DNA of 64,000 nt from Chloroflexota bacterium. Lineage in GTDB: Bacteria > Chloroflexota > Dehalococcoidia > UBA2979. The notes beneath the pieces are model-generated. The model saw nothing but the letters and a program-made list of their open reading frames with translations, ran no database searches and was not told the origin of the DNA. Every line of letters starts with the position of its first letter. Within the stretch, counting starts at the first letter, position 1. Both the position numbers and the translations under genes were made by a program. The stretch covers positions 1-64,000 of the forward strand of contig VGPD01000008.1 of NCBI GenBank assembly GCA_016875635.1, written 5' to 3'. Of the stretch, positions 1-8,871 are shown in pieces.

Positions 1-146
1 TGGTCACCTCGCGCTTGAAGGACGGCCACCGGATCTTCATCGTGATCCTGAATGACAGAAACCGTGCGGGCGATGCCTGGGCGCTCTCCGAGTGGGCGTT
101 CGCCGCCCATCGATGGCCGGAGCAGGCGGCCACCACCGCTCGCTAG
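1..146 (+). CDS. C-terminal fragment of a D-Ala-D-Ala carboxypeptidase-like serine hydrolase (truncated by window edge)
   Basis: Frame from base 3 reads VTSRLKDGHRIFIVILNDRNRAGDAWALSEWAFAAHRWPEQAATTAR*, resembling the end of penicillin-binding D,D-carboxypeptidases; stop at 144-146. Confidence 0.5.
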   Translation, partial: VTSRLKDGHRIFIVILNDRNRAGDAWALSEWAFAAHRWPEQAATTAR

Positions 147-1204
147 CCCTCGTCGCTGTCGCGCGGCTCATGGCCCCGCTGTCGCAGCGCTGAGGCGTAC
201 AGCGGCATCGTCGCGATGAACGGCGCGACGTAGTAGACGAGGCGGAACAGCAACGCCGCAAGCACCGCTGCCTCCACGGACACACCCTGCAGCGCGAGCA
301 CGGCCGCGAGCGATCCATCCTGCACACCGATCCCGCCCGGCAACAACGAGGTGAACCCTGCCACCGCCCCGACGGAGAATCCACCGACCACCACGTCCGC
401 CTCGACCGCACCGGTGAACGCACTCAGGCAGCACCAGAACGTCCCAATCATCGCGCACCAGTGGACGCCGAGGAACGCCACCGGCCACAGCATCGCCCGC
501 GGCGCACGGCGGAGCGCCTGTGAGGCACGCGACAGGGCCTCGTCCAGCTCACCGGAAGCGGCCACCACGGAGGTGCGCCAGGCCGCCGGTAACCGCGAGG
601 CCGCTCTCGTCAGGAGACCAAGGACGACTTGGCGAACCACGCCAATGAACAGCGCGGCGGTAGAGATGAGGACAAAGGCCACGGCCAGCACCCCGCCGAC
701 CTCCAGTGTGCGCCGCCACACGCGATCCAGGGCCGGATCGCCCACCAGCAGGAACAGCCCCGCCGCAAGCAACAGAAACATGAACAGGTTGTTGAGGTAG
801 GCATGTGTCAGCGACATCGCGAGCGAGTGACCAGTCGCAACTCCGTGCGGCCTCGATAGCGCGGCACGAAGCGAATAACCGGCGACGCCGCCGAAGGAGG
901 TGAGGTTGTTCACAGCGACCGAGATCACAGCGATGCGCAGCATCGGGCCGCGTGGCGCCTCCACCCCCATCGGTCCGCACAGCGCGACCAGAGCGGCGCT
1001 GGTGCCGGTGTAGGAGACAGCCGTGAGGAGAAGCGCCGCGGGGAGCCGCGACCAGTCCGTTCGGTCGAGCAGGCGGCCAACCTCTCGCAGATCCGCCACG
1101 CCGACCATGAGCCCGGTCAGCACCACCAGGACGACGGCCAGCGCGACCGCCCGTGACCGACTCCGCGAAGGGCGTCTGGAGGACGTCATCGGATGCGGAA
1201 GCAA
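143..1204 (-). CDS. Flippase-like / lysylphosphatidylglycerol synthase TM domain protein
   Basis: 353 aa polytopic membrane protein; NNLTSFGGVAGYSLRAAL and FTSLLPGGIGVQDGSLAAVL resemble the LPG synthase TM (UPF0104) family. Confidence 0.75.
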   Translation of the reverse strand: MLPHPMTSSRRPSRSRSRAVALAVVLVVLTGLMVGVADLREVGRLLDRTDWSRLPAALLLTAVSYTGTSAALVALCGPMGVEAPRGPMLRIAVISVAVNNLTSFGGVAGYSLRAALSRPHGVATGHSLAMSLTHAYLNNLFMFLLLAAGLFLLVGDPALDRVWRRTLEVGGVLAVAFVLISTAALFIGVVRQVVLGLLTRAASRLPAAWRTSVVAASGELDEALSRASQALRRAPRAMLWPVAFLGVHWCAMIGTFWCCLSAFTGAVEADVVVGGFSVGAVAGFTSLLPGGIGVQDGSLAAVLALQGVSVEAAVLAALLFRLVYYVAPFIATMPLYASALRQRGHEPRDSDEG

Positions 1205-1381
1205 TCGTTGTCATGGGAACCCATTGCGGCCTCACAGCCCTCGAACCCCGCGTTCCGACGGTGGAAACCTGCGCAACATCGTACGCATGCCGGCCGCCCG
1301 GGAAGGCTTGCCACCGGGCATAACATACGTGACGCGTCGGGCGACCGAGGCCGCAACGACCACTCGCAGGGAGGGCTTGAT

Positions 1382-1540
1382 ATGGCTGACAAGGTCTGCT
1401 TGGTGTGCAACAAGGCGATCGCCGAGGGCAAAGACATGAAGTGGAACCACGAGGGTAAGTGGCTCGTGTTCGACGACATGGGATGCCGGAACCGTTTCAT
1501 CGGCAACCCGAAGAAGTACCTGGACGCTGCCTCCGCCTGA
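1382..1540 (+). CDS. Small Cys-containing protein (YHS/TRASH-like)
   Basis: MADKVCLVCNKAIAEGKDMKWNHEGKWLVFDDMGCRNRFIGNPKKYLDAASA; preceded by ggaggg RBS; CxxC plus later Cys and FIGNPKKYL as in YHS-type domains. Confidence 0.6.
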   Translation: MADKVCLVCNKAIAEGKDMKWNHEGKWLVFDDMGCRNRFIGNPKKYLDAASA

Positions 1541-1627
1541 TCCCCTGGCCCCGACCACGCCGGGTCTGACTGCGCCGTTTGAGGTGCGGTGCGCGGCGTG
1601 GTAGGTTCGGGGCAATTCACCACACGG

Positions 1628-1716
1628 TGAGCCGCTGGGGGGGCCGCAAGGCTGAGATCCGCAAGGACCACCCCTGGAACCTGACCTCGGTTATGCGAGC
1701 GTAGGGAAGCGGAGCG
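1628..1716 (+). ncRNA. TPP (thiamine pyrophosphate) riboswitch
   Basis: ggctgaga ... acccctggaacctgacctcggttatgcgagcgtagggaagcgg matches the conserved THI-box core (CUGAGA, ACC..GAACCUGA, GCGUAGGGA); ccgct/agcgg closing stem. Confidence 0.93.
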
Positions 1717-1832
1717 AACGATGACGGAGCCCAACGGGCTCGCGTGCCCCATCGGATCCCGCCACGCCTCTCCCGTCTCGCACGCCGGGCGGTCCTATTG
1801 CGGCCTGCCGACGACGCGAGAGGGGGGACGCC

Positions 1833-2123
1833 GTGATCCTCGACATCGAGGTCTTGCCGCGCCCGACCGGGACAGCTGACGAGCGCTACGCCCATGTAGA
1901 GGCGGCGATCGCCGTCATCCAGCGCTCCGGGCTGCGCTTCGAAGTGCACGCGCTCGGCACGACCGTCGAGGGCGACCCGAACATGATCTGGGAGCTGGCG
2001 CGCCGCATCCATGACGCCACACTGGCCTCGGGCGCGGAGAGCGTCGTCACGATCGCCAAGTTCCAGCAAAGCCGCGGCGACGACGCTCCGACGATGGCCT
2101 CGCTCACGACGAAATTCCGTTAG
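1833..2123 (+). CDS. MTH1187/YkoF-type thiamine-binding protein
   Basis: MILDIEVLPRP...GLRFEVHALGTTVEGD...ESVVTIAKFQQSRG, typical of the thiamine-binding DUF77 fold; immediately follows the TPP riboswitch. Confidence 0.85.
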   Translation: MILDIEVLPRPTGTADERYAHVEAAIAVIQRSGLRFEVHALGTTVEGDPNMIWELARRIHDATLASGAESVVTIAKFQQSRGDDAPTMASLTTKFR

Positions 2124-2129
2124 CCCTCG

Positions 2130-2936
2130 ATGATCCGCGCCCTGTCGATCCTGCGTCGCGCCACGCGCAACTACGCGCCCGCCGTCTCGCTGCTGCTCGT
2201 ACTGCTGGGCGTGTGGGAGTCGGCCGTGCGCATCTCCGACGTCGCGCCCTACCTCGTCCCCGCCCCCAGCCGCGTCGCGCGCGCATTTCTGGAGGTACGC
2301 GGGACGCTACCCGGCCACCTCCGCACGACCGCGGCGGAGGCGGCATTGGGCCTCGCCCTGTCGGCGGTCCTGGGCGCCGGCTGCGCCGCACTGCTCGCGT
2401 GGTCCACGCCGCTGCGGCGGGCCGCCTACCCGTTGCTGGTGATCTCCCAGAACATCCCGCTGGTCGTGGTCGCTCCGCTGCTGGTGGTCTGGTTCGGCTT
2501 TGGCATGCTCCCGAAGGTGCTCGTGGTCACATTGATGGGCTTCTTCCCCATCGTCGTCGCCACAACGGATGGGCTCCTGCGCGCCGACCACGACCTCGTC
2601 GAACTCGCGCATTCGTATGGTGCAAAACGCTCGCAGGTGCTGCGCAGCGTCCTCATCCCATCGGCGCTGCCGGCGTTCTTCGCCGGGCTCCAGATCAGCG
2701 CGGCGTATGCCGTCCTCGGGGCCGTGATCGCGGAGTGGGTGGGTGCCAGCAGCGGGCTGGGGTTGTTCATCACGCGCTCGCAGACCGCGTTCCGTGTGGA
2801 CCGGGTATTCGTCGCGGTGACGGTGATCGCCGCGCTCAGCATCGCCTCGTTCGCCGCCGTCCACCTGGCGGCGCGGCTGGCGATGCCATGGCAACACGCC
2901 GGCCAGGGTGGCGCACAGGAGGAGGTTGGGCGATGA
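2130..2936 (+). CDS. ABC transporter permease (thiamine precursor, ThiX-like)
   Basis: 268 aa BPD-transp-1 permease with EAA-like loop (ELAHSYGAKRSQVLRSVLIPSALPAFFAGLQISAAYAVLGAVIAEW). Confidence 0.85.
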   Translation: MIRALSILRRATRNYAPAVSLLLVLLGVWESAVRISDVAPYLVPAPSRVARAFLEVRGTLPGHLRTTAAEAALGLALSAVLGAGCAALLAWSTPLRRAAYPLLVISQNIPLVVVAPLLVVWFGFGMLPKVLVVTLMGFFPIVVATTDGLLRADHDLVELAHSYGAKRSQVLRSVLIPSALPAFFAGLQISAAYAVLGAVIAEWVGASSGLGLFITRSQTAFRVDRVFVAVTVIAALSIASFAAVHLAARLAMPWQHAGQGGAQEEVGR

Positions 2937-3946
2937 ACCGGATGCATGTGATGCGAACTGGCATGGTCGTCCTCGCGGCGATGGTCGCCGTTGGGCTCAT
3001 GGCGTGCAGCGTAAAGAAGGAAGAACCGGCGGGCGCGATGACGCCTGTCACACTGATGCTCAACTGGACTCCGAATAACCACCATGCCGGCATCTACGCC
3101 GCCCTGCAGAACGGCTGGTACAGGGACGAGGGCATCGACCTGAAGATCGTGGAGCCCGCGGCGGCCGGCGCCGACCAGGTCGTCGCGTCCGGTGGCGCCG
3201 ACTTCGGCATCTCGCAGGCTGAGTCCCTGCTCCCCGCGAGGGCAGCAGGCGCACCCGTCGTCTCCATCGCCACGATGCTGCCACACAACGATTCGTCGTT
3301 CTTCGCGCTCACGTCCACCGGCATCCAGCGGCCGAAGGATTTCGAGGGCAAGACATACGGCGGATACGGCGGGCCGCTGGAGACGGAACTGCTCACTACG
3401 CTGGTGAAGTGTGACGGCGGCGACCCCGCCAAGGTGAAACAGGTCGAGGTGGGGAATATCGACTACCTCCCCGGCATGGAGCAGAAACGCTTCGACTTCG
3501 TCTGGGTATTCGAGGGCTGGGATGTCCTCCGCGCACGCGAGGTGGAACACAAGGACGTGACCTCCGTGAAATTCACGGACTGGGGGAACTGCATCCCCGA
3601 CTGGTACACACCGGTCATCATCGCAAGCGAGAACACGCTCAAGGAGCGTCCTGACCTCGTGCGGAGGTTCCTGACGGCAACGGCTCGAGGTTACGACCTG
3701 GCGATCGCCAACCCGGACCAGGCGGGCGCCCTGCTGCTGAAGTCCGCACCCGAGCTGGACAAGAACCTCGTGACCGCGAGCGCGAGGTACCACGCACCGA
3801 AGTACGCCGCCAAGGGGAAGGCATGGGGAGTGCAGGAGGCGAACGTCTGGACCGATTTCACTGCGTTCCTGCGGAAGTCCGGATTGCTGGAGAAGGACGT
3901 GCCCGCAAACGCGGCCTTCACCAACGACTTCCTGCCGAAAAAGTAG
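2933..3946 (+). CDS. ABC transporter substrate-binding lipoprotein, NMT1/THI5-like (ThiY-like)
   Basis: Signal and lipobox GLMACS; VTLMLNWTPNNHHAGIYAALQNGWYRDEGIDLKIVEP is the NMT1/THI5 signature; ATGA overlap with the permease. Confidence 0.88.
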   Translation: MNRMHVMRTGMVVLAAMVAVGLMACSVKKEEPAGAMTPVTLMLNWTPNNHHAGIYAALQNGWYRDEGIDLKIVEPAAAGADQVVASGGADFGISQAESLLPARAAGAPVVSIATMLPHNDSSFFALTSTGIQRPKDFEGKTYGGYGGPLETELLTTLVKCDGGDPAKVKQVEVGNIDYLPGMEQKRFDFVWVFEGWDVLRAREVEHKDVTSVKFTDWGNCIPDWYTPVIIASENTLKERPDLVRRFLTATARGYDLAIANPDQAGALLLKSAPELDKNLVTASARYHAPKYAAKGKAWGVQEANVWTDFTAFLRKSGLLEKDVPANAAFTNDFLPKK

Positions 3947-3954
3947 CGGCTTCG

Positions 3955-4737
3955 ATGGGCCACGCGCGGGTGGGCACGATGCCGGACGGACGCGCGATCG
4001 ACGTGCGCAGCGTCTCGCTCACCTACGCGGGGCGTCCGCCCGTCCATGCGCTGGACGGCGTGGAGATCGAGGTGGCCCGCGGCGAGTTCGCGGCGCTGCT
4101 GGGGCCGTCCGGCTGCGGGAAGAGCACACTGCTGCGGATCCTGGCTGACCTCGTCCGTCCCACGTCGGGCGAGGCGCGCGCGGACAGCGTCGCCTACATG
4201 CCGCAGCGCGACCTGCTGCTCCCGTGGCGTCGGGTGCTGGGAAACGCCGTCTTCGCGGCGGAACTCGCGGGCACCCCGCCGGACGAGGCAAAACGCCGCG
4301 CGCGGGCGTTGCTCTCTCGCTTCGGCCTCGAAGGGTTCGAGCAGGCATGGCCGGCGCAGTTGTCGGGGGGGATGCGACAACGGCTGGCGCTGCTGCGGAC
4401 GTTCCTCGCGCCGCGCGAGACGCTGCTGCTGGACGAGCCGTTCGGCGCGCTGGACGCGATCACTCGACGCCAGATGCAGCGGTGGCTGCAAGACGTCCTC
4501 GCGCTGGAACCTCGCACGGTGCTGCTGGTCACGCATGACGTGGAGGAGGCGCTGAATCTGGCGGATACCATCTACGTGATGTCGCCCCGCCCGGGCCGGG
4601 TCGTCGCCCGGATTCCCGTCGCCCTCGGGCGGCCGCGTGACGCCGCGACCGTCACCTCGCCTGAATTCGTTGCGCTCAAGGCGCGCCTGCTCGCGGCCCT
4701 GGATGATGACGGCACGAGCGGTCTTGCCGGATCCTGA
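3955..4737 (+). CDS. ABC transporter ATP-binding protein (ThiZ-like)
   Basis: Walker A GPSGCGKST, signature LSGGMRQR, Walker B LLLDEPFGALD; NitT/TauT-type. Confidence 0.9.
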   Translation: MGHARVGTMPDGRAIDVRSVSLTYAGRPPVHALDGVEIEVARGEFAALLGPSGCGKSTLLRILADLVRPTSGEARADSVAYMPQRDLLLPWRRVLGNAVFAAELAGTPPDEAKRRARALLSRFGLEGFEQAWPAQLSGGMRQRLALLRTFLAPRETLLLDEPFGALDAITRRQMQRWLQDVLALEPRTVLLVTHDVEEALNLADTIYVMSPRPGRVVARIPVALGRPRDAATVTSPEFVALKARLLAALDDDGTSGLAGS

Positions 4738-4787
4738 CTTCCTCGTAACTTCACCGCGCCCGGCTCGCCCGTTAGGGTTTCTCCCGA

Positions 4788-4854
4788 TGCCACCCCCGTA
4801 AGGGTAGGCAACCATTTCCGCACAGGGTTCACCCTGCTGGCCCGCGACCAGCAG
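4788..4854 (+). promoter_or_regulatory. Structured 5' leader with three consecutive hairpins upstream of the PAS kinase
   Basis: tgccaccc(ccgtaa)gggtaggca at 4788-4810; cagggt(tc)accctg at 4823-4836; ctgctgg(cccgcga)ccagcag at 4834-4854; followed by aaaggag and GTG at 4882. Confidence 0.45.
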
Positions 4855-4881
4855 GTGGAGGCGACGCCCAAAGGAGTCCCT

Positions 4882-6213
4882 GTGACCTTGGTGCCCAACC
4901 CCTCGACCGGCACGCCCTCCCCGGCGGAGCGTGAGCTGCAGGCGCAGCGGCTCATCCTGGAGCACGCCCAACGGCTCGCGCGCATCGGGCACTGGGAGTT
5001 TGCGCCGGACGGCACCACCATCTTCGCGTCCTCGCAGGTACTTGAGATCTTTGACCTGCCGGCTGATGGCCCCGCGCCGTCAGTGGACAAATTCCGCGCG
5101 CTGGTACCGCCATCCGAACTCGATCAGGTGACAGCCGCGCTCAACGCCATGCGTCAGGGACTCACCGCGACGCCGGTCCGCCATCGCGTCGTGCGGGCGG
5201 ACCGCACCGTACGCTGGGTGGACCATTCCTTTGACTTCCGTCCCGGCCCGTCAGACGGCACGCCGATCCTGATGGGCGTGATGCAGGACGTGACCGACGA
5301 GGTCCTGGCCCTAGACGCGATGCGCCAGAGCGCCGAGGTCATCCGCCAGAGCAGCGAGGCGATCCGCGAAAGCGACGAACGCCAGCGGGAGGCGCTGCGG
5401 ATCGCGCGGGCGTCGCTGTGGACGTGGGACCGGCGCACGCGCCTCCTGTCGCAGTCCCATGACCTCTATGAGTGGCTCGGGTACGAGTCCGCCCCGGACC
5501 CGTTCGATGACCGCATCGCACTCCGCCACCCCGACGACCGCGAGCCGTCACGCCAAGCGGCCGAAGGCGCGATCCGGCAGCGCGTGCCATACGTCATCCG
5601 CTACCGCCTCGCGCGGGCGGGCGGGGGCTGGGCCTGGATCGAGGGCCGGGGCGAACCGGTGTTCGATGGTACCGGCGAATTCACTGGCTACCGTGGCACC
5701 GCTCAGGACATCAGCGAGCAGGTCAAGCGCGAGGAAGCACTGCGCGAAAGCGACGACCGCCAGCGCGAGGCGCTCCACATCGCCCGCGCGTCAGTCTGGG
5801 TCTGGGACCGGAGGACACGGATCTTCTCAGAGTCCGATGATCTGTATCAGATGCTCGGGTACGAGGTGGCCCCGGCGTCCTTCGACGATCAAGTCGCGCT
5901 CCGCTACCCGGACGACCGCGAACCGTCGCGACAATTTGTCGAGGACGCCATCCGCCGGCGCGTGCCGTACACCACCCACTACCGCGTCGCACGGCCGGCC
6001 GGTGGCTGGGCCTGGATCGAGGGACGCGGGATCCCACAGTTCGACGAGCAGGGAGAACTCACGGGGTATCGCGGCACCAGGCAGGACGTCACAGAGCAGC
6101 GGGAGGCGGAGTCCCGCTGCTCTGTGACGTCCTGGACTCCGTGGGCGACGGCATCACGCTGCTCTCGCCGGATGGGCGCAACAACTGGGCCAACGAGGCG
6201 TTCCACCGCATGA
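4882..6213 (+). CDS. Multi-PAS sensor protein, N-terminal part (frame broken near 6105-6115; continues in the next ORF)
   Basis: Two near-identical PAS/PAC units (DRRTRLLSQSHDLYEWLGYE / DRRTRIFSESDDLYQMLGYE). The last about 33 aa (SRCSVTSWTPWATASRCSRR...) look out of frame. Probable GTG start with aaaggag RBS. Confidence 0.7.
   Translation: MTLVPNPSTGTPSPAERELQAQRLILEHAQRLARIGHWEFAPDGTTIFASSQVLEIFDLPADGPAPSVDKFRALVPPSELDQVTAALNAMRQGLTATPVRHRVVRADRTVRWVDHSFDFRPGPSDGTPILMGVMQDVTDEVLALDAMRQSAEVIRQSSEAIRESDERQREALRIARASLWTWDRRTRLLSQSHDLYEWLGYESAPDPFDDRIALRHPDDREPSRQAAEGAIRQRVPYVIRYRLARAGGGWAWIEGRGEPVFDGTGEFTGYRGTAQDISEQVKREEALRESDDRQREALHIARASVWVWDRRTRIFSESDDLYQMLGYEVAPASFDDQVALRYPDDREPSRQFVEDAIRRRVPYTTHYRVARPAGGWAWIEGRGIPQFDEQGELTGYRGTRQDVTEQREAESRCSVTSWTPWATASRCSRRMGATTGPTRRSTA
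6082..6134. repeat. Perfect 23-bp inverted repeat with 7-bp spacer, at the frame break
   Basis: caggacgtcacagagcagcggga (6082-6104) / ggcggag / tcccgctgctctgtgacgtcctg (6112-6134) are exact reverse complements. Confidence 0.95.
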
Positions 6214-8012
6214 CGGGGTACACCTCCGAAGAACTGGACGCGATGGAGCCAGCGGTGCTGGCCAACACACTGCTCGACCCGGACACCGTGCGCGATGTCT
6301 CAGGCTGGCTGGGGGCCGCCGCGCGGACGGACGGCGAGGTCCCGCTCCCTCACTCATACCCGATGCGCCTCTATCGCAAGGATGGCCACACGCTCTCCGC
6401 CGAGTCCACGCTCTCGATCTTCCGGGAGGACGGCAGGGTCGCCGGCCTGCTCTCCGTGATCCGCGACACCACCGAACGGGACACGCTGCGGGCGCAGGTG
6501 GAGGCCGCCACGCTGGAGATCAACCAGATCCTGCAGACCGCGGCGCTCCCGATCATCGTGATCGAAGAGGACGGCGCGGTGAGCATGGCGAACCAGCGCA
6601 CCGCGGACGTGTTCGGATGGCAGCCAGGCGAGTTGATCGGCCAGGACGTCTCCGTCCTCGCCGCCGGCCTCAACCCGACGAGCCACCGCGAATACATCCG
6701 CCATTATCACGAGACAGGGACGGCGTCCGGCACGCGCGGGCCGATGATCGGACGGACGCTCGAGGTGCTCGCCCGGCACCGGGACGGGCACGCATTCCCG
6801 GTCGAGGTCGCGGTGACGGAGATGGTCGACCCGAATGGGCGCCGCGGCTACCTCGGCGTGGTGACCGACCTCACGGAGCGGATCCGCGCGCAGGAAGAAT
6901 TGCTACGGATGCAGAAGTCCGAGGCGCTGGGGACGCTGGTCGCCGGCGTAGCGCACGACTTCAACAACCTGCTGACCGCCATGGTCGGCGGGATCGAACT
7001 GGCGAAGGCCCAGCCGGGCGAGGCCCGCTGGCTCAACCTGGCGCAAGAGGCAGCCGACCGCGCCATCCGCCTCGTACAGCAACTGCTCCAGTTCTCGCGC
7101 CGATCGCGGGCCGAACTGCAGGACGTGATCCCGGCCACCCTGGTGGAGCGCACGACAGACCTCATACGGGAAACGTTCGACCGCCGCATCCAGTTGAGTA
7201 TGGAACTCAACCAGGTCTGGGGCGTCGTCCCCGGTGACGAGGGGCAATTGCAGCAAGTTGTGATGAACCTGCTCCTCAACGCTCGCGATGCCGTGCTGGA
7301 ACGGGCTGACCGGGGAGAGTCGGGCTTCACGCCCGCGATCACGGTGTCGATGCGCGAGGACCGGCTGCCCAGCGGGCGTGCGGTGCGCATCGACATCCAG
7401 GACAACGGGACCGGGATGACAGCGGAGGTGCGGGCGCGGGCGTTCGACCCGTTCTTCACCACCAAGCCGGTCGACCGCGGTACCGGCCTCGGCCTGGCCA
7501 CGGTTGCCGGGATCGTCGAACACCACAAGGGCGAAGTGTCGGTCGACAGCACGGTGGATATCGGGACGACCTTCACGGTCCGCCTGCCGCTAGTGGACGC
7601 TCCCCTCGCGGAGACGGTGTCCGAAGAGGATTCCGACGCTCCGCCGTCGTCCGCCATACCAACGGTGATGGTGATCGACGACGAGGAGATGGTGAGCGCG
7701 ATCACGGCCGGATACCTGGAGGCGGCCGGGCTTCGGGTCATCGTCATCAGCGACGGCAACACCGCGATCGACCGGCTGGAGACCACCTCGGACGTGGACC
7801 TGGTGATCACGGACCTGAACATGCCCAGCCCGAACGGCTGGGATATCCTCGCGCGGGTACACGGGCGGCCCGGTATCCCGCCGATCGTGATGGCGAGCGG
7901 GTACGCGGACGAGAAGACGGCGCTGAGACGGGGCGCGGCTGGCTTCCTCCGCAAGCCCTTCTCACAGGACGACCTCATCCGGACCGTGGAACGGCTCCTC
8001 GACCGGCAGTAG
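6141..8012 (+). CDS. PAS domain hybrid histidine kinase with C-terminal receiver (C-terminal part of the split gene)
   Basis: GTLVAGVAHDFNNLL H-box, N/G boxes (VVMNLLLNARDAV, GTGLGLATVAGIV), receiver MVIDDEEMV...LVITDLNMPSPNG...RKPFS; coding appears to extend upstream in this frame (LLCDVLDSVGDGITLLSPDG). Confidence 0.88.
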   Translation: MGDGITLLSPDGRNNWANEAFHRMTGYTSEELDAMEPAVLANTLLDPDTVRDVSGWLGAAARTDGEVPLPHSYPMRLYRKDGHTLSAESTLSIFREDGRVAGLLSVIRDTTERDTLRAQVEAATLEINQILQTAALPIIVIEEDGAVSMANQRTADVFGWQPGELIGQDVSVLAAGLNPTSHREYIRHYHETGTASGTRGPMIGRTLEVLARHRDGHAFPVEVAVTEMVDPNGRRGYLGVVTDLTERIRAQEELLRMQKSEALGTLVAGVAHDFNNLLTAMVGGIELAKAQPGEARWLNLAQEAADRAIRLVQQLLQFSRRSRAELQDVIPATLVERTTDLIRETFDRRIQLSMELNQVWGVVPGDEGQLQQVVMNLLLNARDAVLERADRGESGFTPAITVSMREDRLPSGRAVRIDIQDNGTGMTAEVRARAFDPFFTTKPVDRGTGLGLATVAGIVEHHKGEVSVDSTVDIGTTFTVRLPLVDAPLAETVSEEDSDAPPSSAIPTVMVIDDEEMVSAITAGYLEAAGLRVIVISDGNTAIDRLETTSDVDLVITDLNMPSPNGWDILARVHGRPGIPPIVMASGYADEKTALRRGAAGFLRKPFSQDDLIRTVERLLDRQ

Positions 8013-8045
8013 CCGACCCGCCCGCCGTCAGGCGATGATGCGAAG

Positions 8046-8612
8046 ATGCCGAAGGAACGCCCCTCCCTGAAGGGCCGACTGCTCGTCGCGACCCCGCTCT
8101 TAACCGACCCGAACTTCGCCGGGACGGTCGTGTTCCTCTGCCGCCACGACACGGACGGCGCCTTCGGGGTGATCCTGAACCGCCCCCTCGCAACGGAGGC
8201 GATCGAGATCGTGCCGGAATGGGCAGCCCGCTGCGCCCCTCCGTCCCTGCTGTTCGACGGCGGTCCGGTGCGGCGTACGAGCGCCGTCGCCCTCGGGCTG
8301 GACCTGGACGCCCCGCGATCCACGAAGCCGGGCTGGACGGCGGTGCAGGGACCGGTCGGATTGGTCGATCTGCGCGCCGACCCCGAATCGCTCTCCCCCA
8401 CCATCGAACATGTCCGGATCTTCGCCGGTTCTTCCGGGTGGGACGCCCAGCAACTCGACCGCGAGATCCGCGAGGACGCCTGGTTCGTCGTGCAGAGTCG
8501 CGCGGCCGATGTGTTCACCGCCGACCCTCAGACCATCTGGCGCGAGGTCCTCCGGCGTCACCCGCGTTACGCGCTCTATGCCTTCTCAGGCGTCGATATC
8601 GCTCAGAACTAG
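8046..8612 (+). CDS. YqgE/AlgH family protein
   Basis: KGRLLVATPLLTDPNFAGTVVFLCRHDTDGAFGVILNRPL and DGGPV motifs. Confidence 0.9.
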   Translation: MPKERPSLKGRLLVATPLLTDPNFAGTVVFLCRHDTDGAFGVILNRPLATEAIEIVPEWAARCAPPSLLFDGGPVRRTSAVALGLDLDAPRSTKPGWTAVQGPVGLVDLRADPESLSPTIEHVRIFAGSSGWDAQQLDREIREDAWFVVQSRAADVFTADPQTIWREVLRRHPRYALYAFSGVDIAQN

Positions 8613-8659
8613 CGCCGGCACGACCGCGGCAACGCGGAACGACGCACGGAGTAGCCAGC

Positions 8660-8800
8660 AGCGTGAGGCCTGCCCTACAGTGCACACACGTGGCCCCCGG
8701 GGAAGTCGGTGAGAATCCGGCGCTGTCCCGCAACTGTGACCCTCCACGGAGGGAAGTCAGAGCACCGGCCCGCGTTTCTTGTCGACCTGCGAGGCACAGG
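8660..8800 (+). ncRNA. Cobalamin (B12) riboswitch
   Basis: ggggaagtcggtgagaatccggcgctgtcccgcaactgtgac ... ggaagtcagagcaccggcc matches the conserved B12-box core. Confidence 0.95.
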
Positions 8801-8871
8801 CGACGGCAAGGGGGGCGCGCCGCGTCCTGCCGAACCATCGTGCAACCTCGCGCTGATGCCGGAGGTGCGCC

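Noticed and set aside
2426-3793. 455-aa minus-strand ORF over the ThiX/ThiY genes
   Set aside because: Antisense shadow of well-supported plus-strand ABC transporter genes.
4738-4881. c-di-GMP-I (GEMM) riboswitch upstream of the PAS kinase
   Set aside because: gcacaggg and ggcaacc resemble fragments of the consensus, but the ordered GGCAAACC...GGGACGCAAAGCC core is absent.
3691-4992. 433-aa minus-strand ORF
   Set aside because: Antisense to the ABC ATPase; R/E/Q-rich without domain motifs.
6075-6140. Programmed -1 ribosomal frameshift at the kinase frame break
   Set aside because: The offset fits -1 and a hairpin is present, but I see no slippery X-XXY-YYZ heptamer at the proper distance; mutation or sequence error is likelier.
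6848-8518. 556-aa minus-strand Ser/Arg-rich ORF
   Set aside because: Antisense shadow of histidine kinase and YqgE genes.
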